A DNA stretch of 64,000 bases from Alphaproteobacteria bacterium (GTDB taxonomy: Bacteria > Pseudomonadota > Alphaproteobacteria > Micropepsales > Micropepsaceae): contig WGMH01000008.1 in the NCBI GenBank assembly GCA_016125165.1, positions 53,559 to 117,558 on the forward strand, in the 5' to 3' direction. Shown here piece by piece: positions 53,239-61,847 of this stretch. The position numbers and the translations under genes are program-made. The notes beneath the pieces were generated by a model. It was not told where the DNA came from. It ran no database searches and worked only from the letters and a program-made list of their open reading frames with translations. The number at the start of each line of letters is the position of its first letter. Positions within the stretch are counted from its first letter, which is position 1.

Positions 53239-54393
53239 CTAGTGGGCGCGGGCGTAGATTTTCCAGAGGCTGGCGATCATCGCCTGATTGGCGTTGGTCT
53301 TGGGGACCTCGTTAAACGCCTTGATCGCCGCATCGCTCTTCTTCTGCATGAGCAGCGCCATGCCCAGACGCGTCTGCGCCAGATCCATGTTGGTCGGTTT
53401 CTTGGCGATGCCGGCCTGGATCAGGTCGGCGGCGACATCATACTTGCCGTAGCCGTAGTAATCCTCACCGAGCTTCACCAGATCGTCGCCGCTGCCCTTG
53501 GCCTTCAACTGGGCCGTACGTGCGGCCAGCGTTTTCTGATCCTGCGCCATCTGTGTCTTGGCGAGACCCTGCAGACGTTGTGCGCGGGCGTCCTTCAGCG
53601 TTCCGCTGTCGAAGCCTTTCTGCAGCACGGTGACAGCTTCACCGGGCGCGCCATACTGCAGCGCCAGCTGCGCCAGCAGGAAGTAATCGCGGTCGGTGCG
53701 CATATTGCCGGTCAGGAAACGCAGGCGATAGACGTCGAGCAGCTGATAGTCCTTGCCGCCTTTCGCGCGTTCCGCACCCGAGAGCAGATTCGCCCAGTAT
53801 TGCGGCTTGTTGTACTTCACGACGAGCTGTTCGGCGGCCCAGTTCACGGTGTCGTTGTCGCCGCTCTTGAAGGCCGCGCTCATCACGAGCGAGAGCACCT
53901 GTTCGGAGCTGGCGAGCGGACGCAGCATGCGCACCGCGGTGCCGTAATTGCCCATCAGGTAATAGGCCTGACCGACAACCACCTGGCTCGAATAGTCATA
54001 AGCGCCGAACTTGCGCAGGCAGTCCGCGTCTTCGCCGACCACGAGATTGTAGCGGCGCGCATTGTAGTCGTTGGCGAATTTGGCCTTGCAGCCGGTGACG
54101 CTGTTGGTGCTGCCCGCGCCGGTTTTGGCGGCGATGAATTCGCGCGTCTGCGCGATGGCGTTCTTTTCATCGCTGGTAAGGCCGCCGGCACCTTCGGCTT
54201 CCTTCACTTTTGCGAGAGCACCGGCGCCATTGCCGTTTTTCGCCAGATCGATGGCCTGTTGCAGGGGTTTGCCGACAGCAGGACGAACCGCGGCGGCATG
54301 AGCAGCCTGGGTGGTGGCGAGAACCGCACCAGCCATGCTGGCGCTGCCCAGTAGCAGCGCAAAAGCCAGCGCGGAGAAGGGTTTGGTAGTCAT
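53239..54393 (-). CDS. periplasmic TPR-like protein of the TonB/ExbBD operon
   Basis: 384 residues from ATG 54393. The signal peptide ends at AAHA near residue 34. Several degenerate TPR helix pairs are visible (VVVGQAYYLMGNYGTAVRML, FLLAQLALQYGAPGEAVTVLQ, LVKLGEDYYGYGKYDVAADLI, LGMALLMQKKSDAAIKAFNEV). It is the last gene of the leftward tonB-exbB-exbD-exbD operon, which suggests a periplasmic scaffold for the Ton motor, as in other alphaproteobacteria with five-gene Ton operons. No enzymatic motif. Confidence 0.8.
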   Translation of the reverse strand: MTTKPFSALAFALLLGSASMAGAVLATTQAAHAAAVRPAVGKPLQQAIDLAKNGNGAGALAKVKEAEGAGGLTSDEKNAIAQTREFIAAKTGAGSTNSVTGCKAKFANDYNARRYNLVVGEDADCLRKFGAYDYSSQVVVGQAYYLMGNYGTAVRMLRPLASSEQVLSLVMSAAFKSGDNDTVNWAAEQLVVKYNKPQYWANLLSGAERAKGGKDYQLLDVYRLRFLTGNMRTDRDYFLLAQLALQYGAPGEAVTVLQKGFDSGTLKDARAQRLQGLAKTQMAQDQKTLAARTAQLKAKGSGDDLVKLGEDYYGYGKYDVAADLIQAGIAKKPTNMDLAQTRLGMALLMQKKSDAAIKAFNEVPKTNANQAMIASLWKIYARAH

Positions 54394-54474
54394 CTCGAGA
54401 CCTCGTAGTTTACAAATAGTCGCGGGTCTCAGGCGCATGCGACCGCATGTTCCCTGTCCGCGGTCGCCCCTCAC

Positions 54475-54906
54475 TTACTGTACATATTCCTCCGTGCCCA
54501 CAATGCCAATCTTCACAACGCCACGGCGTTGCGCGTTGGCGAGCACTTTGGCGACCGTGTCGTACTTCGCGAGGCGGTCAGCCCGGATGTGGTACTCCTG
54601 CTGGAGTTCCGTTTCGTTCAGACCGTCCTGATAGAAATAGCTGTCCAGTGTCGCCATCGAGACCGGAGCATTGTTCCAGTAAACCGTGCCGTCGAAGTCC
54701 ACCAGAATGTCCACCGGCTGCTTGTCCGGTGGCGGTGTTTGCTCGGGATTCGGCTTCGGCATGTCCAGCTTCACGGCATGCGTCTGAATGGGCAGCGTCA
54801 TGATGAGCATGACGAGAAGCACCAGCATGACGTCGATCAACGGCGTCGTGTTGATGTCAACCATCACCTCGCCATCACCGCTCTCATTGCCGACGTTCAT
54901 AGACAT
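54475..54906 (-). CDS. exbD: ExbD/TolR family biopolymer transporter (second copy)
   Basis: 143 residues. One N-terminal membrane helix (TPLIDVMLVLLVMLIMTLPI) with the conserved Asp of ExbD (D26 in LIDVMLVLL), then a periplasmic domain. It is a stator-associated proton-channel subunit with ExbB. The neighbour at 54968 encodes a second ExbD of similar size (145 aa), so the operon carries two different ExbD proteins, a known alphaproteobacterial pattern. Confidence 0.92.
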   Translation of the reverse strand: MSMNVGNESGDGEVMVDINTTPLIDVMLVLLVMLIMTLPIQTHAVKLDMPKPNPEQTPPPDKQPVDILVDFDGTVYWNNAPVSMATLDSYFYQDGLNETELQQEYHIRADRLAKYDTVAKVLANAQRRGVVKIGIVGTEEYVQ

Positions 54907-54967
54907 TGGGCAGAGACCTTTCTTACGCGAACCGCGCGCTGGACGCGGTCAATCCTACTTTACGGAC

Positions 54968-55405
54968 CTACTTCATGGGCTCGGTGATAAAGCCGACCTT
55001 GGGCACGCCTGCACGCTGGCAGGCGTAAACCACGCGGCCGATGGCTTCGAAGCGCACATCCTTATCGCCGCGGATGTGCACTTCGGGGATGGGACGGCCC
55101 TCACCAACCGAGCGGCGGAGTGAATCCTCGAGCTTCGCAATCAGCTCGTTCACGTCCGCCACAGGCGCGTTGTTCCAGTACATATTTTCGTCGGCATCAA
55201 TCGCGATGATGATGTTCTCGGGTTTCGAGATCGTCGCGATGTTGCGGGCGTTCGGCAGGTGAACCGGCACCACCTTCAACGCCACCGGAATGGTGATGAG
55301 GAAGATGATGAGCATCACGAGCATCACGTCCACGAGAGGCGTGGTGTTGATGGTCGTGTTCAGTTCGACCTCTTCACCGCCCGACGCACCGACATTGAAA
55401 GACAT
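54968..55405 (-). CDS. exbD: ExbD/TolR family biopolymer transporter (first copy)
   Basis: 145 residues. N-terminal helix INTTPLVDVMLVMLIIFLIT with the conserved channel Asp, followed by a periplasmic domain that includes VHIRGDKDVRFEAIGRVVYACQRAGV. It lies 41 bp after exbB and 61 bp before the second exbD. It couples proton flow through ExbB to TonB. Confidence 0.92.
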   Translation of the reverse strand: MSFNVGASGGEEVELNTTINTTPLVDVMLVMLIIFLITIPVALKVVPVHLPNARNIATISKPENIIIAIDADENMYWNNAPVADVNELIAKLEDSLRRSVGEGRPIPEVHIRGDKDVRFEAIGRVVYACQRAGVPKVGFITEPMK

Positions 55406-55446
55406 GTTCTGTTACTCCGCGTGCAAGTTGATCGCTACGAGTGGGA

Positions 55447-56307
55447 TCACTTGCCCTTGGTGACCAAATAGACCTGCAGGTCGCCGGCGAAGCTCTTCAG
55501 CTTCTCCTGGATCACCTTGTTGCGGCGCACCAGGAAGTTATAGAGCATCACCGCCGGAACGGCCACGAACAGACCGATCGCGGTCATGATCAGAGCTTCA
55601 CCCACCGGACCGGCGACCTTTTCGATCGACGGCTGGCCGGAGAGGCCGATCGCCACGAGGGCGTTCAGGATGCCCCACACCGTACCGAACAGACCGACGA
55701 ACGGCGCCGTCGAACCGACCGAGGCGAGGAAGGCGATGCCGGTCTGCAGCTTGGCATTGATTTCTTCCAGCTGACGGGCCAGCGCCATGCCGATCCAGTC
55801 GTTCTGGTTGACCATGCCAGGGCTACCCGAGGCGGAGCGTACGCCCGCTTCGGCGACCGAGCGGAACACGCTGTTCTTGGCCAGCTTGTCGATGCCTTCG
55901 TTCAGGTTGTTGGAGCTCCAGAAGCGCTTCTCCACCTGCGAGGCCTGACCCAGCATGCGCGACTGTTCCCAGTACTTCGTGAAGAAGATGTACCAGGTAC
56001 CGACGGACATGATCGCCAGGAGCACCATGACGGTACGGGACACGAAGTCACCGCTGGTCCAGATGTGCTTCAGACCATACGGGTTTTCCTGTTCCTTCGG
56101 CGGTTCGGCCGGAGTAGCAGCCTTGGGCTCTTCGGCAGCCGGCGTAGCAGCTGCGTCCGTGGTGGCTGGCGTGGCGGCAGTATCGCCCGGCTGCATCATC
56201 GCGGGCTGGTCGGTGCCGGCGGTGTCGTTCTGGGCGAGAGCCTGGCCAGCACCAAAGCCGGTCAGGAGGAAAACAGCGGCGGCGACCGCCAGAATTCTCG
56301 AATTCAT
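55447..56307 (-). CDS. exbB: ExbB/TolQ/MotA family proton-channel subunit
   Basis: 286 residues from ATG 56307. The signal-like N-terminus (RILAVAAAVFLLTGFGAGQALAQ) and an Ala/Pro/Thr-rich linker to about residue 75 precede three membrane helices; FVGLFGTVWGILNALVAIGL and PVGEALIMTAIGLFVAVPAVMLYN are the conserved ExbB helices 2-3. The long N-terminal extension is usual in alphaproteobacteria. Between its start and the tonB stop a weak CCCC/GGGG hairpin followed by TTTT (about 56337-56357) may attenuate read-through. Confidence 0.92.
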   Translation of the reverse strand: MNSRILAVAAAVFLLTGFGAGQALAQNDTAGTDQPAMMQPGDTAATPATTDAAATPAAEEPKAATPAEPPKEQENPYGLKHIWTSGDFVSRTVMVLLAIMSVGTWYIFFTKYWEQSRMLGQASQVEKRFWSSNNLNEGIDKLAKNSVFRSVAEAGVRSASGSPGMVNQNDWIGMALARQLEEINAKLQTGIAFLASVGSTAPFVGLFGTVWGILNALVAIGLSGQPSIEKVAGPVGEALIMTAIGLFVAVPAVMLYNFLVRRNKVIQEKLKSFAGDLQVYLVTKGK

Positions 56308-56356
56308 GAGTGCGATACTCCGTAAGTAGATGAACCAAAACCCCAAAGATGCGGGG

Positions 56357-56995
56357 TCAGCCCCCCGTGAGCTTGTAAACGATCTTGCTAGTGAGACTTG
56401 ACTCGATCGGCGTGCCATCTGCGGTCAACGCCGGCTTGTAGCGCCACGATCCGACACATTCGAGTGCGGCGGCGTCGAGACGATCCTTGCCGCTGGACTG
56501 GGCAACCGACGCATTGGTGACGTCGCCCGAAGCGGTGATAGTGAACTTGACCAAAACGGTGCCTTCTTCGCCCAGTCGCTTGGAGACCGGCGGATAGCCC
56601 GAATAGCAATCATGCTTACGGCCCGTGGCCTTGGGTCCGGTTGCCATGCTCGGCGGCGGCGCCTTGACCTGTTGAGTCGACTGCACGGTGATCGCGTTGG
56701 TGGGACCCGTGTCGACCTGAATGTTGATGTCCGGCGGCGGAACAAATGGCGGCGGCGGCTTCTGCAGATCCGGCGGCGGCGGCGGCGGCGCCTTTTCTTC
56801 CTCAGGCGGCTTTTCCTTCACGACCTCGGCCATGATGTCTTCAAGTGGCTTGGGAACCATGCGGGCGGCGAGGCCGCTGGCGAGCGCATAAATCGCCGCC
56901 ACGTGCAGGGCGCCAACAAGGATCAGGCTGACATAACGCCTGGGCGAAGCGACAGACGTCTGAAACGCGCGAAGGTCGTGTTCTGGTTGCTGCAT
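56357..56995 (-). CDS. tonB: energy transducer TonB (first gene of the Ton operon)
   Basis: 212 residues from ATG 56995; a TTG at 57016 would add seven residues. N-terminal helix SLILVGALHVAAIYALASGLAARM with the TonB-type histidine, a run of Pro (KAPPPPPPDLQKPPPPFVPPP) and a TonB C-terminal domain (YPPVSKRLGEEGTVLVKFTITA, ECVGSWRYKPALTADG). It heads the operon with exbB, two exbD and a TPR gene, and sits 0.9 kb from btuB, so B12 uptake is a likely client. Confidence 0.93.
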   Translation of the reverse strand: MQQPEHDLRAFQTSVASPRRYVSLILVGALHVAAIYALASGLAARMVPKPLEDIMAEVVKEKPPEEEKAPPPPPPDLQKPPPPFVPPPDINIQVDTGPTNAITVQSTQQVKAPPPSMATGPKATGRKHDCYSGYPPVSKRLGEEGTVLVKFTITASGDVTNASVAQSSGKDRLDAAALECVGSWRYKPALTADGTPIESSLTSKIVYKLTGG

Positions 56996-57567
56996 CGAAT
57001 CACTGCTTCCCGACAAAGCGAAACCCGGCGCGGTCGCACCGGGCCTGGTTCAGACTGACAAAACTCACGCAGACCCCCCACGCCCCGCAACTGCGGTGTC
57101 CGTTGTTATCATTTTTATACATCGTAGTCACAGCTTTTGGCTCGGTCTAGCGTTTCGAATGGTAAACGGCGGGACATTTGCGAAATTTTGCAATCCTTAG
57201 AGCACTTGCCCCCTCAAGAATCCGTTACCCACAGCGGGTGAGGCGTTTAGGGATGTTGCCTATACCGTGCAAGCGCCAATCGCATGGATTCACGCGCTTG
57301 GCGAGCGCCCGCGGGCAACATCCGGTGGAAAAAAGCGGCAGCACCGCGCTACGCACCGTGCACAACGTGTGCAGGCTGTGCGGCGATTGGTACCACCAAA
57401 CTCCTCCCACCAGTTTCATCCTCGCATCCCAAAATGGCGAAAATGCGCCATACAGATTCCGTGTGCGATGGCGCCGCCGTATTGCTCGCAATTTTTGCAA
57501 ACGCTCGAAAATCAGGCTGAACGCGCGCCGACGCAATTGTGACACCGGCACTGGAATTGCGCCTGCA
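56996..57567. other. intergenic region between tonB operon and the B12 riboswitch
   Basis: 572 bp with no credible gene; frames here are arginine-rich and lack ribosome sites. It must carry the leftward promoter of the Ton operon: an AT-rich patch near 57105-57130 (ATCATTTTTATACATCG) is the best candidate location, but I cannot assign boxes with confidence. An inverted pair GCAATT / AATTGC occurs at 57533-57560. Confidence 0.45.
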
Positions 57568-57595
57568 TTGACGCTGCATGCACGCCTGTCATAGC
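57568..57595 (+). promoter_or_regulatory. candidate promoter of the btuB riboswitch transcript
   Basis: TTGACG (57568-57573) and CATAGC (57590-57595), 16 bp apart. Transcription would begin near 57602, a few bases before the riboswitch. The -10 is a weak match, so this is tentative. Confidence 0.4.
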
Positions 57596-57608
57596 GTTTG
57601 CGTGCGCG

Positions 57609-57762
57609 TAAGGTTCCCGTTTGGGATTGAAGGGAACGCGGTGCAACACCGCGGCTGCCCCCGCAACTGTAACCGGCGAGCGTTCGTCCATCATGCCACT
57701 GAGGCCCGTAAAGCCTTGGGAAGGCGGGCGAAAGCGAAGAACCGGAAGCCAGGAGACCTGCC
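57609..57762 (+). promoter_or_regulatory. cobalamin (AdoCbl) riboswitch upstream of btuB
   Basis: The hallmark B12 box GAAGCCAGGAGACCTGCC is at 57745-57762. Upstream are the conserved core segments GGTGCAACACCGCGGCTGCCCCCGCAACTGTAACCGG (in part), CCACTGAGGCCC and GGGAAGGCGGG, with a P2-type stem TTCCCGTTTGGGATTGAAGGGAA near the start. It senses adenosyl- or related cobalamin and should shut off btuB when B12 is plentiful. The expression platform (57763-57920) is not resolved; a CGAC/GTCG hairpin lies near 57821-57836. Confidence 0.95.
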
Positions 57763-57920
57763 TTGCGCCGTCGTCCTGCTCGCGGCCGGGGTGTGCCGAG
57801 AGCTGCGGGTGAACCGCCGAGGCGACACGTTGGGGTCGTCGCGCGGGGCACAAAATGTCTCTTCGTTCGTATTGTTGCGCCGTTGCCGGCTCCTGGACCG
57901 CTAACCCAGGGGGAACCTGC

Positions 57921-59867
57921 ATGAATCATCATCATCGCGCAGCCTTTGCTGCGCTCGTTCTTTCTTCGTTTTTTGCTGCAGCGCACGCAAGCGAATCACA
58001 ACCCGAAACCGTCGTCGTCACTGCGACGCGAACGCCGCAGCCGCGCGAGGTCACCGGCGTTTCGATCAGCATCATCAGCGCCGCAGACCTGAAAGCGCGA
58101 CAGATCGTGTCTGTCGGTGATGCGCTGGCGCAAACACCGGGCCTGACCATCGTACGCAATGGCGGCACGGGCCAACCCACGGCCATCGGCATGCGCGGCG
58201 CACCCGCCGGTCAAACGCTGTTGCTGATTGACGGCGTGCGCATCAACGATCCGAGTGTGACCGATGGCCCACCCGTTCTTGCCGATGTGCTGGCAAATGG
58301 CGTCGCCAGGATCGAAATCCTGCGCGGACCGCAAAGTACGCTATATGGCAGCGACGCCATCGGCGGCGTTGTGAATATTCTCACACAGCGCGGTGGCGTG
58401 AATCCGTTTGCCCTGCGCGCCTCCGTCGAAAGCGGCAGCTTCGACACCTACCGGATCAATGCGGCCGCAAGCGGCACATGGGATGATCTGGAATATGGCG
58501 TTGCTGCCAATCTGTTTCACAGCAATGGCACGCCATCTGCCGAGAAACATAGCGGCAATCCCGAGACGGATGGCTATGGCAATCTCGGCCTAACCGCGAA
58601 CACGCGCTATCGCGCCAGCGACAATGTGAGCCTTGATCTGCGCGCGTATTACACGCGTGCCCGTTCGGATTTCGACGACAATTTCGCCTTCACGCCGCCC
58701 TATCTTGTTGCCGACAGCGCCGCCTACAACACCAATGTTCTGACGGCGGGATATGCGGGCATCAATGCCGATGCCTTCGGCGGCATTTTCCGCAACCGGC
58801 TTTCGGTATCGGCGAGCCATAGTCACCGGCAATTCTACGATTCGGCGTTCGACGTTTTACACAGGAACGGAGACAACAACGGCGATTCGCTGCGTTTCGA
58901 ATACCAGGGCATCGTTGATGTTTCTGCGTCGGATCAATTGACGTTTGGCGCCGAAACGCAGCGCGCGTCCTTCCAGAGCGACAATTTCAATTCCTTCTTT
59001 GGCAACACCCATGAGCACGGACACGCCACAATCAGCGGCTTCTACGCGCAATACCAAACGGCCTTGTTCGACACGCTGACACTCATCGGTGGAATCCGGC
59101 GCGACGAGCATGATGTTTTCGGCGGGCATACATCGCTGAAGCTGGCCGGCGCATGGAAGCTGATGGACGGCAGCACCGTGTTGCGCGCAAATTACGGCGA
59201 CGGCTTCAAGGCGCCGACGCTCTATCAGCTCTATTCGCAGTATTCCAATCCGATTGCCGCGCTGGCGCCCGAAGTGGCGCGCGGCTGGGAAGCCGGTATC
59301 GACCAGTATTTTCTCGGTGGCAGATTCCGGGCGTCACTCACCTGGTATGAGCGGCGCACACAGGATCAGATCGACTTTTATTCCTGTTACGGCGTCATCG
59401 CGCCGCAATACGCAGCGGCCTGCGCGGCGCGCGCGGCTGAGGGCGGATTCTACTACAATGTCGGGCGCACCCGCGCACGCGGTCTTGAGTTCGAAGCCGA
59501 GGCAAGGCTCTTCGATCAGCTCTCGCTGACCGGCAATCTTACAGCGGCGAGCGCGCGCGATCTGCTCGCCAATGCCCCGCTCGCACGGCGTCCGCATGTC
59601 ATTGGCAATGTCGGCGTGAACTATCATCCCGAAGGCTGGTCCATCGGCGCGCGACTTGGTTTTGTGGGCAAACGCTTCGATGGGGCGTTCAGAAGCGGCG
59701 TACTCGGCAGCAACACCGTAGCCGATGTGTTTGGCACTTACGATCTGGATGACGATCTGGAACTGTTTGCGCGGGTGGAGAACGCCTTCGATGCACGCTA
59801 TGAGCCGGTGTTGGGATATGGCGCGCCGGGCCGGTCGTTCATGATCGGCGTGCGCCTCTCACGCTAG
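57921..59867 (+). CDS. btuB: BtuB-type TonB-dependent cobalamin outer-membrane receptor
   Basis: 648 residues from ATG 57921, with AGGGGGAA upstream; an in-frame ATG at 57855 would put 22 residues before the signal peptide. The signal MNHHHRAAFAALVLSSFFAAAHAS precedes a TonB box (ETVVVTATR), a plug domain (TIVRNGGTGQPTAIGMRGAP, ILRGPQSTLYGSDAIGGVVNI) and a beta-barrel ending in FMIGVRLSR with a final aromatic-rich strand. The B12 riboswitch in its leader fixes the substrate as a cobamide. The Ton operon lies next door on the other strand. Confidence 0.95.
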   Translation: MNHHHRAAFAALVLSSFFAAAHASESQPETVVVTATRTPQPREVTGVSISIISAADLKARQIVSVGDALAQTPGLTIVRNGGTGQPTAIGMRGAPAGQTLLLIDGVRINDPSVTDGPPVLADVLANGVARIEILRGPQSTLYGSDAIGGVVNILTQRGGVNPFALRASVESGSFDTYRINAAASGTWDDLEYGVAANLFHSNGTPSAEKHSGNPETDGYGNLGLTANTRYRASDNVSLDLRAYYTRARSDFDDNFAFTPPYLVADSAAYNTNVLTAGYAGINADAFGGIFRNRLSVSASHSHRQFYDSAFDVLHRNGDNNGDSLRFEYQGIVDVSASDQLTFGAETQRASFQSDNFNSFFGNTHEHGHATISGFYAQYQTALFDTLTLIGGIRRDEHDVFGGHTSLKLAGAWKLMDGSTVLRANYGDGFKAPTLYQLYSQYSNPIAALAPEVARGWEAGIDQYFLGGRFRASLTWYERRTQDQIDFYSCYGVIAPQYAAACAARAAEGGFYYNVGRTRARGLEFEAEARLFDQLSLTGNLTAASARDLLANAPLARRPHVIGNVGVNYHPEGWSIGARLGFVGKRFDGAFRSGVLGSNTVADVFGTYDLDDDLELFARVENAFDARYEPVLGYGAPGRSFMIGVRLSR

Positions 59868-60706
59868 CCGACACGCTGCTGCGCAACGCGGCCCGGCATC
59901 TTGCGGAAGGTGCCGGGGCCGTATGCTTCCAGCGCGCGCGTGGACCCGCGGGGCGATTCCGATGCGCCCAATATCAGGCAACCATCCGGCGCCAGCGCGG
60001 CTGTGAGCTTTTCCAGCACCGCAGCCTTGGTCGGCGCGTCGAAATAGAAAAGCACATTGCGGCAGATGATGACGTCCAGCTCGCCGAGCCAGGCATAGTC
60101 GCCCATCAGGTTGAAGTGATGGAAGTCCACCATGCGGCGCACAGGCGCGGCGATGCGCCAGCCACCATCTTCATTCGAGAAATGCCGCAGACGGCGTTCC
60201 GCGGTCAGGCCGCGTGCGAGTTCTTCCTCGCAGTAAAGACCCTGACGTGCCTGCGCGAGCGCGGTGGCGTTGATGTCCGTGGCAATGATCTGTACCGCCC
60301 AGTCCTTCAGCGCCGCACGCTCCTCGTCAAGGATCATGGCAAGCGAATAGGGTTCCTGGCCCGTGGAAGCGGCGGCACACCAGATGCGCAATTGCCGCCG
60401 GCCGGCGCGGGCGCGCAGCAGCGCGGGCAACACGGCATTGCGGAAATGCACAAACGGTTCTTCATCACGGAAGAACGATGTTTCATTGATGGTCATCGCT
60501 TCGACGACCGCCGTCACCAGCCCCTGGGGCTCATGACGCAGTTCACGCACCATCGTCTCCACGGATTTGAATCCGAAGCGGCGCGAAACCGGAATGAGCT
60601 TGAAGGCGACCTGACGCATCCGGTCAGGTTCGATGAATTGTCCGCTTTGGCGATGGATCAATCGCGACAGAAATTCGAGATCGCTTTGCGCAACCGACGA
60701 CAGCAT
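59864..60706 (-). CDS. cheR: CheR-family protein-glutamate methyltransferase
   Basis: 280 residues from ATG 60706, which overlaps the upstream receiver stop (TGATG). N-terminal CheR helical domain (FLSRLIHRQSGQFIEPDR, VEAMTINETSFFRDEEPF) and the SAM-binding domain with RIWCAAASTGQEPYSLAMI and DVIICRNVLFYFD. It methylates glutamates of chemoreceptors with SAM. No MCP, CheA or CheB gene is in the window, so it belongs to a small ChpT-receiver-CheR cluster rather than a full chemotaxis operon. Confidence 0.93.
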   Translation of the reverse strand: MLSSVAQSDLEFLSRLIHRQSGQFIEPDRMRQVAFKLIPVSRRFGFKSVETMVRELRHEPQGLVTAVVEAMTINETSFFRDEEPFVHFRNAVLPALLRARAGRRQLRIWCAAASTGQEPYSLAMILDEERAALKDWAVQIIATDINATALAQARQGLYCEEELARGLTAERRLRHFSNEDGGWRIAAPVRRMVDFHHFNLMGDYAWLGELDVIICRNVLFYFDAPTKAAVLEKLTAALAPDGCLILGASESPRGSTRALEAYGPGTFRKMPGRVAQQRVG

Positions 60707-61071
60707 CACAATAGGCCGACATCCGTGAGCTTGGCGACGAGTGCATCGCGGTCGAAGGGCTTGAGGATGTATTCGTTGGCGCCCGCGTTCAGCGCCTCGG
60801 CGATCTGGCCGGCGTCGTTCTCGGCCGTGCACAGCACCACCACCGGGCGCGTGCCGCCGATTTCGCGGCGAAGCCCGCGCAGAAATTCGATGCCGGGCGC
60901 CGGCGGCGCCCCCCAGTCGAGCAGGATCACATCGGGCATTTTGGCGCGGCACGAGACGAGCGCCTCGCCGGTGTCGGCGGCTTCCTCGGCGCGGACATTC
61001 AAGTCTTCGAGGATCCGGCACGCCACCTTGCGGATGACCCGGCTATCGTCAACGACAAGACAATGCTTCAT
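60706..61071 (-). CDS. single-domain CheY-like response regulator
   Basis: 121 residues. Acidic pair DD at residues 8-9, phospho-acceptor Asp in DVILLDWGAPPAPG (the usual MP after the Asp is replaced by APPAP), VLCTAEND with Thr, and the Lys in ILKPFDRDAL. It lacks an output domain, so it acts by protein contact or as a phosphate carrier. Coupled by TGATG to cheR and 90 bp downstream of chpT; phosphorylation through ChpT is plausible. Confidence 0.9.
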   Translation of the reverse strand: MKHCLVVDDSRVIRKVACRILEDLNVRAEEAADTGEALVSCRAKMPDVILLDWGAPPAPGIEFLRGLRREIGGTRPVVVLCTAENDAGQIAEALNAGANEYILKPFDRDALVAKLTDVGLL

Positions 61072-61161
61072 CGCAAATACCCCCGGCGCCCTTCACGCAA
61101 TGTGATGAACGAAGACCCTAACGCCCGCGGGTAAACAGGCCCTGAAGCCCGGCCCGAAAGG

Positions 61162-61779
61162 TTAGCCGGCCACCAGTTCCACGGTGTTCTCGCCGGTCGA
61201 GAGCGTCAGGCCGGCATTCAAGAGACGCGCGAGCTTGTGGGTGAGATAGGGCTGGATGGAGCGGCCATCGAGCGGGCCCGAAGGCTCGCCCCGAAGCGCC
61301 TTTTCCACTTCTTCCAGAACCCTTGCGTTCTGCCCGGCGGCGCGAACGGTGAAGCCCGGCGCCGCGGCTTCGGCGGTGGTTTCCACGATCACCTTGCCGC
61401 CGCGCGGCAGCGAATCCGCCGCCAGAAGCGTGGCGTTCATCAGCAGCTTCGCCCAATCCTTTGGCCAGTTGAGATGCGCGGCGCGCCAGTCGATCTCGAC
61501 CTTTCCGCCCTTCACAAGGCCGGTGACGATGCGGCCGACTTCATTCAGATCGAGCTCCGCACCCGCCGAGCCCGCCGCTCCGAAAGCAATGCGGGCAAAT
61601 TGCAGGCGGGCCGCGGCCTGATCGGCGCTGGAGGCAACCAGTTTCAGCGCATCGGCGCGCATGGCCGCATCGCGTTCGTCTTCCAGCACTTCCAGCCCGT
61701 TGACCACCGCGCCCACGGGGCTCACAAGGTCGTGGCACACGCGGCTGACGAGAAGAGCGGCAAAATCGAGATCGTTCAT
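61162..61779 (-). CDS. chpT: histidine phosphotransferase ChpT
   Basis: 205 residues. The phosphorylated histidine is H16 in SRVCHDLVSPVGAVVNGLEVLEDE, the diagnostic dimerization-helix start of ChpT; the C-terminal part is a degenerate, Ala-rich ATPase-like fold (LNWPKDWAKLLMNATLLAADSLPRGG) without a full ATP site. In alphaproteobacteria ChpT passes phosphate from CckA to CtrA and CpdR and so times the cell cycle. A CpdR gene is in the same window (39.5 kb), and a CtrA-type box lies 53 bp upstream of this gene. Confidence 0.92.
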   Translation of the reverse strand: MNDLDFAALLVSRVCHDLVSPVGAVVNGLEVLEDERDAAMRADALKLVASSADQAAARLQFARIAFGAAGSAGAELDLNEVGRIVTGLVKGGKVEIDWRAAHLNWPKDWAKLLMNATLLAADSLPRGGKVIVETTAEAAAPGFTVRAAGQNARVLEEVEKALRGEPSGPLDGRSIQPYLTHKLARLLNAGLTLSTGENTVELVAG

Positions 61780-61831
61780 GGCGCGTCCTGGAAAAATATG
61801 GTTGGCGAAGGGTTACTTGGCCCTCCGGCTC

Positions 61832-61846
61832 TTAAGGAAACCTTAA
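61832..61846. promoter_or_regulatory. CtrA-type binding box TTAA-N7-TTAA between chpT and cysQ
   Basis: TTAA at 61832-61835, seven bases GGAAACC, TTAA at 61843-61846: an exact match to the full CtrA consensus and itself a perfect inverted repeat. It ends 1 bp before the cysQ ATG and 53 bp before the chpT ATG on the other strand, so it could control either. The AAGGA inside it may also serve as the cysQ ribosome site. Confidence 0.65.
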
Positions 61847-61847
61847 T

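Noticed and set aside
57225..57986. 253-codon leftward frame across the riboswitch region
   Set aside because: It overlaps the B12 riboswitch and btuB start on the other strand and has no domains.
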